A stretch of DNA of 6,550 bases from Campylobacter sp. UBA1713. GTDB lineage: Bacteria > Campylobacterota > Campylobacteria > Campylobacterales > Campylobacteraceae. Positions 1-5,521 of this stretch are shown here, piece after piece; the first letter of the stretch is position 1, and each line of letters opens with the position of its first letter. The notes below the pieces were generated by a model. It saw nothing but the letters and a program-made list of their open reading frames with translations, was not told the origin of the DNA and did not search any database. The position numbers were made by a program, and so were the translations under genes. The stretch covers positions 5,104-11,653 of the forward strand of contig DCIZ01000082.1 in assembly GCA_002317305.1 (NCBI GenBank), written 5' to 3'.

Positions 1-6
1 CCAAAC

Positions 7-25
7 TGGTTTTTAGAGATGCCCA
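7..25 (+). repeat. Leader element, copy upstream of amrS
   Basis: TGGTTTTTAGAGATGCCCA, 21 nt before the amrS GTG start. It is a near copy of the element at 6456-6475, in the same orientation relative to the downstream gene. The window edge hides what lies further upstream, so it could also be the end of another feature. Confidence 0.55.
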
Positions 26-46
26 AATTCAAAAAAAAGGAAAAAC

Positions 47-1018
47 GTGGAAAATGTAACCATCTGTGAGCTTTGTCCGAATTTTTGTCGCCTAAAAAAC
101 GGTGCCGTCGGTGCGTGTAAAGCACGCAAAAACATAGACGGAAAAGTGGTCTTACTTAGCCACTCGCGCCCGTGTTCTATAGCCATCGATCCTATGGAAA
201 AAAAACCACTCTACCACTTTTTTGCGGGCGAGCCCATTCTCTCGCTTGGCATGGCAGGCTGCAACCTCAGCTGCGACAACTGCCAAAATGAATCCATATC
301 TCAAAGAAACCCAAACGACCTCCCTTTTCAGCACGTCCCGCCGCACGACCTGCCCGCCCTCATGCGTCACCACAATGTCCGCCACGCCGCCTACACATAC
401 ACCGAGCCTCTTGTAGCCTACGAATACATTTTTGAGTGTGCAAAAGCGGTAAAAGAGAGTGGTTTTACAAACACTTTGGTAAGTGCTGCCTACATAAACG
501 AAACGCCACTTCGCGAGATTCTCCCGCTTTTTGACGCCGCAAACATAGACCTAAAAAGCATCAGAAGCGAATTTTACAAAAAAAACTGCAAAGCGCGGCT
601 AGAACCCGTGCTAAACGCTTTGAAAATTTTCGCTCGCTCGCACGTGCATTTGGAGGTTACAAATTTAGTCATTCCAGGACTAAACGACACAGACGAAGAC
701 TTAAAAGATCTCGCACTTTTTGTTTGTAACGAACTAGGCGACGAAACACCTTTGCACTTTTCACGCTTTTTCCCAAAGTTTCGCCTAATGAGCGTAGAAG
801 CCACGCCGCTTGAGACTTTACAGCGGGCAGAACTCATAGCAAAAGATGCTGGACTAAAACACGTATATCTGGGTAACACCGGCGGCACGACCACCACCGC
901 GTGCGCAGCGTGCGGCAAAGCGCTCATAGTTAGAGAGGGCTACCGCTTGCTAGCAAACCACGTCAAAAACGGCGCGTGCTCATGCGGCAAAAGGCTAAAC
1001 GGCAAATTTGCAAACTAA
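47..1018 (+). CDS. amrS: AmmeMemoRadiSam system radical SAM enzyme AmrS
   Basis: This encodes a 323-residue radical SAM protein related to pyruvate formate-lyase activating enzymes. The radical SAM cluster motif CX3CX2C is at C72, C76 and C79 (GCNLSCDNC). The family's N-terminal cysteine set is also visible (C7, C10, C14, C24), as is a C-terminal zinc-ribbon-like set (C286, C289, C311, C313). Family knowledge: AmrS genes occur with MEMO-like amrB and AMMECR1-like amrA, and both domains are found here in the fused gene at 2983. The substrate in bacteria is not established; radical modification of a partner protein or small molecule is inference. The start is GTG at 47, preceded by AAGG at 37-40 with a 6-nt spacer; the nearby ATG at 54 is out of frame. 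The gene is complete and of normal length. It ends 9 nt before the restriction gene. One oddity is that the last cysteine pair is CXC (CSC) rather than the more usual CXXC. Confidence 0.93.
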   Translation: MENVTICELCPNFCRLKNGAVGACKARKNIDGKVVLLSHSRPCSIAIDPMEKKPLYHFFAGEPILSLGMAGCNLSCDNCQNESISQRNPNDLPFQHVPPHDLPALMRHHNVRHAAYTYTEPLVAYEYIFECAKAVKESGFTNTLVSAAYINETPLREILPLFDAANIDLKSIRSEFYKKNCKARLEPVLNALKIFARSHVHLEVTNLVIPGLNDTDEDLKDLALFVCNELGDETPLHFSRFFPKFRLMSVEATPLETLQRAELIAKDAGLKHVYLGNTGGTTTTACAACGKALIVREGYRLLANHVKNGACSCGKRLNGKFAN

Positions 1019-1027
1019 AGGGCAAAA

Positions 1028-1749
1028 ATGTTAAACGAAAAAGAGAAAAAAACATTGGCAGAGATAGAGTCAAAATACTACATGCCGCCCATCTTAAATT
1101 TAGTCGGACAAAATTTTAAAGAGGAGTTTGACAAAATTTATGATATTTTAGTCGCTAGCAAAGGTGAGGTCGAAAAACTCATACAAAAACGAGTAGAAAA
1201 CAGAGAGATAAAAGACGCCACGCAAGCTAGAAAAAGCATCGTTGGAAGTGCATTTTCAAATTTGATTCTTTGGCTTTTTTTACACTGCAAAAAAGAAGGC
1301 TTAATAAAAAGTGGCGTTTTTATCACCTCAAAACCACGAGAAGTTCCGCACTACAAAGAGCTTTTTTTGATAGATGTTGGAGGCGAAACGCAAAAACCAG
1401 ATGTCGATATAGCCATATATAGCACGCAAAACGAGAGGCTGAAAAACTGCCTTGTGTTGTCGCTAAAAACATCACTTAGAGAGAGGGTGGGACAAACTTA
1501 CAAGTGGAAGCTTTTGATGGAAGTTGCAAAAGATAGCAGTGAGATAAAGATAGATACAACATATCTTACACTCCGCCAGTTACGCCACTGGTCTGTTTTG
1601 CGACAGTAAATTTTTACGACGAGATAAACAACCCGCAGCACAGAGGAGTGTTTAAATTTTTCGATGGTTCGTTTATCGGCAAAAAAATAGAGAGTGATTT
1701 TATCGCACCGCTCAGTTCGCTTGTTGATTTTGTAAATGAAAAGTTATGA
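1028..1749 (+). pseudogene. Type II restriction endonuclease (BsaWI-like), frameshifted
   Basis: This is a likely restriction endonuclease gene broken by a one-base loss. The first frame runs from ATG 1028 (AAAGGG at 1017-1022, 5-nt spacer) and stops at 1609 as a 193-residue product. Residues after about T181 read as a non-native tail. The continuing frame resumes around 1570 (PPVTPLVCFATVNFYDE) and ends at TGA 1747-1749, 12 nt before the methyltransferase. Restoring one base gives exactly 241 codons, or 240 residues. A PD-(D/E)XK-type core is visible: PD at 124-125, then SLK at 145-147, followed by TSLRER with E152. The KTSLRER stretch recalls BsaWI-like and related Type II enzymes; that family call is from memory and tentative. 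The catalytic core is upstream of the break, but the C-terminal 59 residues are lost, so activity is doubtful. The gene is very AT-rich. A sequencing error remains possible, since there is no homopolymer or slippery heptamer at the break. Confidence 0.8.
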
Positions 1750-1761
1750 AAGAGAGTTTTC

Positions 1762-2961
1762 ATGAGTAAGTATGATTTTTTAGGACAAAGTTATGACGAC
1801 CTATATCCAAATTTACACAGATACCCTGCTACGATGTTGCCACAGATTGGCATTGAGCTACTTAGAGATTTTGGTGCAAAAAAGAGAAATTTGCTAGATC
1901 CTTACTGTGGAAGTGGGAGCAGTTTTAGTGCTGGACTAGAACACGGCATAGGTGAATTTTTTGGCTTTGACCTAAACCCTTTGGCTATCATGATCAGCAA
2001 AGCAAAACTCTCTTTTGTAGAAACAAGCGAGCTTTTGTCTCAAAAAGAAAATTTAGAGAGTGTGCTTTTTGAGTTTGCATATGACCCAAAAAAAACAAAA
2101 TGCAAAAACGTGCTAAATTTGACAAACGCAAATTTTTGGTTTTCAGATGAAAGTTTGTGCGAGTTGTCTTTTGTTTTTGAAGCCATTTGTAGCATTTGTT
2201 CGACAAATTCAAAAAACCTCTTTTTGCTAGCGTTTAGCGAAACGTTAAGAGATGTGAGTTTTACGAGAAACAGCGAATTTAAACTCTTTCGAATGAGAGA
2301 TTTTGAGAGTTACAAACCAAATGTTACAAAGATTTTTTTGTCAAATTTAAACAACATAATAGAAAAATATCTAAATTCATATCAAAAAAAAGTAAAAAAC
2401 GTCAAATTTAAACTAGCGAATCGCAACTGCGACTTCAAAGGTAAAGTTGACACCATCTTAACAAGTCCGCCCTACGGCGACTCAAAAACCACAGTAGCTT
2501 ACGGGCAGTTTTCTACATTTACAAACGAGTGGCTAGGATTTTCGGAGGCTAGAAAACTAGACTCAAATTTAATGGGTGGCAAAAAAAGCACAAAACTCTA
2601 CGAAAAAGGACAGATAAAAGATGCCATTTATGAGATAGACAAACTAGACAAAAAACGCGCTTTGGAGGTCTCTAGCTTCTACTTTGACCTCGAAAACAGC
2701 ATAAAAACACTAGCAAATTTAGTAAATGACGGCGGAAAAGTCTTTTTTGTTGTCGGCAACAGAACAGTAAAAGGCATTACGCTAGAAACAGACAAATTTA
2801 TAGCCGAAATTTTCGCACAAAATGGCTTTTTGCATTTGGAAACGATCGGGCGAAAGCTCACAAACAAACGCATGCCGAGCCTAAATTCGCCCACAAACAT
2901 AGCTGGCGTTTTGTGTAAAACGATGAACGAAGAGAGAATCGTAGTTTGCAAAAAAAACTAA
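1762..2961 (+). CDS. Type II site-specific DNA methyltransferase (amino-MTase, probably N4-cytosine)
   Basis: This encodes a 399-residue SAM-dependent DNA methyltransferase that would protect host DNA from the adjacent nuclease. The N-terminal YPATMLPQI (21-29) fits motif X. The SAM-binding motif I is DPYCGSGSS (46-54), and GFDLNP (68-73) fits motif II. The catalytic motif IV is SPPY at 235-238, followed by GDSKTTVAYGQFS. A C-terminal FFVVGNR stretch (298-304) belongs to the methylase fold. The SPPY form is more typical of N4-cytosine enzymes than N6-adenine ones (family knowledge); the target sequence cannot be read from the protein. The roughly 150 residues between motifs II and IV suit a target recognition domain, as in alpha-type order. 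The start ATG 1762 has an AGAGAG ribosome site five bases upstream. The frame is intact, unlike the upstream nuclease. The gene is strongly AT-rich (17 G/C in the 60 bases 2281-2340), consistent with lateral origin. It ends 21 nt before amrBA. Confidence 0.9.
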   Translation: MSKYDFLGQSYDDLYPNLHRYPATMLPQIGIELLRDFGAKKRNLLDPYCGSGSSFSAGLEHGIGEFFGFDLNPLAIMISKAKLSFVETSELLSQKENLESVLFEFAYDPKKTKCKNVLNLTNANFWFSDESLCELSFVFEAICSICSTNSKNLFLLAFSETLRDVSFTRNSEFKLFRMRDFESYKPNVTKIFLSNLNNIIEKYLNSYQKKVKNVKFKLANRNCDFKGKVDTILTSPPYGDSKTTVAYGQFSTFTNEWLGFSEARKLDSNLMGGKKSTKLYEKGQIKDAIYEIDKLDKKRALEVSSFYFDLENSIKTLANLVNDGGKVFFVVGNRTVKGITLETDKFIAEIFAQNGFLHLETIGRKLTNKRMPSLNSPTNIAGVLCKTMNEERIVVCKKN

Positions 2962-2982
2962 ATTTAAAAAAAAGGAACAAAC

Positions 2983-4419
2983 ATGAGAATCCCAAAAATA
3001 GCAGGTAGCTGGTACCCTTCAGACGCCGCATCGATGCGTGCAAACATAGACGCGTGGAGCACAAAGCTCCCGCACATAGCCGCACTTTTTGTCCCGCACG
3101 CTGGGCACTTTTTTTCGGGCGACATCGCCTGCCGTGCTTACAGCAGAGTAGACGCTAGTCGCTACAACAAAGTCATCATACTTTGCCCCGCACACAGAGT
3201 ATACATGCACGAGACGTTTAGCGTCGAACCCGCTGGCGAAGTCGCCACACCGCTAGGCAACGTCAAATTTAGCGAGGAGCTAAACGCACGCTTGCGCGCC
3301 CTGCCCTTTGCTAGCTACGTCCCACAAGCACACCCAGACGAGCACGCCATAGACATTCACCTGCCTTTCATTCGCGAATTTTTCCCACACTGCGAACTAG
3401 GCGCGATGATAGTCGGAAACTTCGATGCCGTTGGCGCGGCTGCTGTGCAAAAACTCGCCACTTTTGGACGCGAATTTCGCAAAATCCTAGACGACAAAAC
3501 GCTAGTTGTCATTAGCACAGACTTTACTCACTACGGCAACAACTACGGCTACATTCCGTTTGTAAATGACAAAATGACAAGGCTAAAAAAACTAGACACA
3601 GATATGTTTTTAGCTTTTGCGTCAAATTCAAATTTGGCTTTTTCGCGTGCGTTAAACAAAACCCGTGCCACCGTGTGCGGCGCTAGCTGCATGCATTTGC
3701 TCCTAGCTACACTTCCGCCAAACGCAAAATTTACACGCATCGAGTGGGCGAATTCGTCCGCTAAAAACGGCGACTTACAAAACAATGTAGGCTACGCAAG
3801 TGGCTACGTGGAGGCTTCGTGGAGCGACCCGCTAAAAGACTTCACCAGCGAAGTCGTGCCCGCTTTTGCTGAGCTTAGCCAAGAGGCTGGCAAAGCACTT
3901 GTGGAGCTAGCGCGCCACAGCCTAAAAGTCGCCGTTTTGGGCGAAGCATATGCTGGCGAGTGGGACGCAAGCGAGAGTGTGTTAAACGAGCTTTTGCAAC
4001 ACAGAGGCGCGTTTGTAACCATAAACAAAAACGGACACCTTCGTGGCTGCATAGGCGAGATTCTGCCTAGCCGTCCGCTTGTTCGTGTAGTGGCGGAGCG
4101 TGCGGTAAATTCGGCACTAAACGACCAACGCTTTACGCCTGTTACGCCTGACGAAGTGGAGTTTTTGAGTTTTGACGTTTCGGTTTTGACACCGCCAAAA
4201 CGAGTTTCTGGTTATGGCGAAGTGGTTTTGGGGCGAGATGGCATCATACTCGAATTTGGCGGCAGAAGTGCTGTTTTTTTGCCACAAGTAGCACCAGAAA
4301 ACGGCTGGAATTTAGAGACTACACTCACGCAGCTTTCGCTAAAAGCGGGGCTAAGTGCAAACGCATGGCAGGAAAACGGCGCGGTTTTTCACACGTTTTG
4401 TGCGCAGGTGTTTAAGTGA
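2983..4419 (+). CDS. amrB/amrA: AmmeMemoRadiSam fusion protein: MEMO-like AmrB + AMMECR1-like AmrA
   Basis: This is a 478-residue two-domain protein. Residues 1-275 are a MEMO-family domain (related to extradiol dioxygenases), with an N-terminal AGSWYP (7-12), VPHAG (37-41), LCPAH (67-71), DEHAIDIHLPF (119-129) and STDFTHYG (178-185). H39, H71 and C232 correspond in pattern to human MEMO1 H49, H81 and C244, the metal-site residues. Residues about 285-478 are an AMMECR1 domain: AFVTINKNGHLRGCIGEI (343-360) carries the diagnostic LRGCIG, then RFTPVTPDEVEFLSFDVSVL and GWNLETTLTQLSLKAGL (441-457). In many genomes amrB and amrA are separate genes; here they form one frame with a short linker. The start ATG 2983 follows AAAGGA at 2971-2976. 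The protein is presumably cytoplasmic, with no signal or membrane segment. It should work with AmrS at 47, and the chemistry of the trio is not established. Base composition is high in GC compared with the restriction-modification genes just upstream. Confidence 0.95.
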   Translation: MRIPKIAGSWYPSDAASMRANIDAWSTKLPHIAALFVPHAGHFFSGDIACRAYSRVDASRYNKVIILCPAHRVYMHETFSVEPAGEVATPLGNVKFSEELNARLRALPFASYVPQAHPDEHAIDIHLPFIREFFPHCELGAMIVGNFDAVGAAAVQKLATFGREFRKILDDKTLVVISTDFTHYGNNYGYIPFVNDKMTRLKKLDTDMFLAFASNSNLAFSRALNKTRATVCGASCMHLLLATLPPNAKFTRIEWANSSAKNGDLQNNVGYASGYVEASWSDPLKDFTSEVVPAFAELSQEAGKALVELARHSLKVAVLGEAYAGEWDASESVLNELLQHRGAFVTINKNGHLRGCIGEILPSRPLVRVVAERAVNSALNDQRFTPVTPDEVEFLSFDVSVLTPPKRVSGYGEVVLGRDGIILEFGGRSAVFLPQVAPENGWNLETTLTQLSLKAGLSANAWQENGAVFHTFCAQVFK

Positions 4420-4423
4420 TTTT

Positions 4424-4550
4424 GGAAAACAGAGTGCGGAGTGCGTTCAGAAAACGGAATTTGTGAAAATTTGCTTTTTGTGAGCGAGTAGAATCTTAAA
4501 ATTCACGAAAAGCGAATTTGCAAAATTCCGTTTTCTGCTCTCTGCTTTCC
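4424..4550. repeat. Large imperfect inverted repeat (palindrome) between convergent genes
   Basis: The two arms face each other across about 20 bases (4484-4502). A perfect 15-bp pair, CAGAAAACGGAATTT at 4448-4462, matches AAATTCCGTTTTCTG at 4523-4537. Pairing continues inward with mismatches (4463-4483 against 4503-4522). It continues outward as GGAAAACAGAG 4424-4434 against CTCTGCTTTCC 4540-4550 (one mismatch), after an 11-base excess in the left arm. It lies immediately after amrBA and before the convergent zeta-like gene, so a role as a bidirectional terminator is plausible. No clean U-tract follows, so it may equally be an extragenic repeat element. Confidence 0.8.
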
Positions 4551-4566
4551 GTTTTCCGTTACCGCC
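4525..4566. repeat. Degenerate 7-bp tandem array (block B)
   Basis: Six consecutive 7-base units can be read: ATTCCGT, TTTCTGC, TCTCTGC, TTTCCGT, TTTCCGT, TACCGCC. They share a core like NTTCYGY. The first units form the right arm of the palindrome at 4424-4550. Related 7-mers in the opposite orientation (GCGGAGT 4436-4442, ACGGAAT 4454-4460) lie in the left arm. The same unit recurs at 5350-5371 and 5475-5516 on the other side of the kinase gene. Confidence 0.65.
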
Positions 4567-4595
4567 GTCATTCTGAGGCTTTAGCCCGAAGAATC
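4567..4595. repeat. Short hairpin repeat (GTCATTCTGAGGCT...)
   Basis: The stretch folds as ATTCT (4570-4574), GGCT (4577-4580), loop TT, AGCC (4583-4586), AGAAT (4590-4594), giving a 5-bp and a 4-bp stem around small internal loops. It directly abuts the 7-bp array. The form resembles extragenic repeats of the type GTCATTCTGA...GAAGAATC seen in many bacterial genomes; that resemblance is from memory. It sits between convergent genes and has no obvious U-tract. Confidence 0.5.
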
Positions 4596-4652
4596 CCCTG
4601 AAAATTTGATGGCGTAAAAGGTAAAATTTGCTTTTTTGTGAATTTGGCTTTT

Positions 4653-5330
4653 TCACGCCCTCGCCAGGCACGGCTTCGCACCACTTTTATCGCATTTTGA
4701 CAAATTTGCTCTTGCCAGATTTGAAAGAACATTTTTAAACCACAGAATCTCCTCGTCTGTGTGCATTGTCAGCACGCCCCTGTGAATTTCAGCAACAAAT
4801 TTCAAATTTGAGAAATTTTGCCTCTCTGTCTCGATTATCATCTCGCTATTGTCGTAAAAGTAAACATGCTCACAAAACGGCAAAACTTTTGCTAAATTCT
4901 CAAAGCTTTGGCTAAATCTTCGCTCCAAAGTCGCCTCGTCTATGGCGTGTCCGTTTTTGGCTACTCGAATCGCCACTCGTTGTTTTGAGAGTTCCACGCT
5001 TTTAAGCCCCACGTAAAAGAGTGTTACTTCATATCCGCACTCGCTGGCTTTTTGTATAAAGCTCACTATGGAGTGTCCACAAAGCGTAGTCTCAACGTTA
5101 AATGTAGTCCCTTTTTCTAGGTAAATTTTGCGTAGCCTCAGTGCCAGCCTCGCCGCTCTGTTTTGGTCTTTTTGGCTCTTCCAGTCGCCCAAATCTCTAA
5201 CCAGTTCATCTGAATTTACCCTCGCTCCGTAGTTTATGCTGTCAAAGTTTTGCGTCTCTAGTCTGTTTACGTAAAAAGTAGACTTTCCAGCGCCGTTTAC
5301 ACCAGCGAAAATATATAGTTTTTTCATCAT
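4653..5330 (-). CDS. Zeta-toxin-like P-loop kinase
   Basis: This is a 225-residue protein of the zeta toxin / small P-loop kinase family. The Walker A motif is GVNGAGKST (10-18). NSDEL (39-43) carries the candidate catalytic Asp D41, and FNVETTL (77-83) the family's conserved Glu region. The zeta-type Arg/His segment RVAKNGHAIDEATLERR (122-138) follows, then a YFYDNSE strand. Known family members (zeta, PezT) phosphorylate UDP-N-acetylglucosamine type sugars and poison wall synthesis; whether this one does is inference, since many chromosomal solitary members are uncharacterised. No epsilon/PezA-like antitoxin gene is visible on either side. Two adjacent ATGs exist (5330 and 5327). GGAG (5335-5338 on the + strand) is 4 nt from the first and 7 nt from the second, so the second, giving MKKLYIF, may be the true start. 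The C-terminal tail (GAKPCLARA) runs into repeat-like DNA. The gene is 191 nt downstream of fabD on the same strand and convergent with amrBA. Confidence 0.85.
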   Translation of the reverse strand: MMKKLYIFAGVNGAGKSTFYVNRLETQNFDSINYGARVNSDELVRDLGDWKSQKDQNRAARLALRLRKIYLEKGTTFNVETTLCGHSIVSFIQKASECGYEVTLFYVGLKSVELSKQRVAIRVAKNGHAIDEATLERRFSQSFENLAKVLPFCEHVYFYDNSEMIIETERQNFSNLKFVAEIHRGVLTMHTDEEILWFKNVLSNLARANLSKCDKSGAKPCLARA

Positions 5331-5349
5331 TTTACTCCATTAACCAAAA

Positions 5350-5371
5350 ATTCTGCCACTCCGCACTCCGT
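5350..5371. repeat. Degenerate 7-bp repeat units (block C)
   Basis: ATTCTGC (5350-5356), one spare base, then ACTCCGC (5358-5364) and ACTCCGT (5365-5371). These match the 7-bp unit of the arrays at 4525-4566 and 5475-5516. The block lies just upstream of the start of the zeta-like kinase gene, so it would be in its leader or promoter region. Confidence 0.5.
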
Positions 5372-5417
5372 ATGTAAAAAACTAACGATTTTTTGTAGCC
5401 TTCGCCAAAACTTTTTT

Positions 5418-5458
5418 TCAAGGCTGGGGGACGGGGCTTCGCCCCTGCGACCCCTTGA
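5418..5458. repeat. GC-rich hairpin repeat
   Basis: An outer stem TCAAGG (5418-5423) pairs with CCTTGA (5453-5458). An inner stem GGGGC / GCCCC (5433-5437 / 5441-5445) closes a TTC loop. On the + strand a T7 run (5412-5418) lies before the stem; on the - strand the stem is followed by A's, not U's. It is therefore not a standard intrinsic terminator for fabD transcription, and more likely an extragenic palindromic repeat. Its G+C is far above the surrounding DNA. Confidence 0.6.
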
Positions 5459-5474
5459 ATCGCTCCGCTCGCAA

Positions 5475-5516
5475 ATTCCGCATTCCGCATTCCGTAATCT
5501 GCATTCTGAACGCACT
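5475..5516. repeat. Degenerate 7-bp tandem array (block D)
   Basis: Six units in perfect 7-base register: ATTCCGC, ATTCCGC, ATTCCGT, AATCTGC, ATTCTGA, ACGCACT. The first three are nearly identical and the rest progressively degenerate. The array ends six bases before the fabD stop codon complement at 5522. TTCTGAACGCACTC (5504-5517) is the exact inverse of GAGTGCGTTCAGAA (4439-4452) on the far side of the kinase gene. Confidence 0.75.
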
Positions 5517-5521
5517 CAAAT

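Noticed and set aside
574..927. Long antisense open frame inside amrS, and similar antisense frames in the other genes
   Set aside because: These are shadow frames of well-supported genes with recognisable catalytic motifs. They have no homology signal or start context of their own.
1565..1575. Programmed -1 frameshifting to make the full-length nuclease
   Set aside because: There is no X XXY YYZ slippery heptamer, homopolymer run or stimulatory stem seen at the break. Simple base loss or a read error is more likely.
4447..4671. 74-codon open frame on the - strand after the kinase gene
   Set aside because: It reads through the palindrome, the 7-bp array and the hairpin repeat, has a lysine/asparagine-rich low-information product, and overlaps the kinase 3' end. 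Repeat DNA is the better explanation.
5327..5515. 62-codon open frame on the - strand upstream of the kinase, considered as a possible antitoxin
   Set aside because: The product (MRSECRLRNAECG...) simply translates the 7-bp array and GC-rich hairpin, has no good ribosome site and shows no antitoxin-like pattern.
4525..5516. CRISPR array
   Set aside because: The units are 7 bp, contiguous and degenerate, with no spacers and no cas genes.
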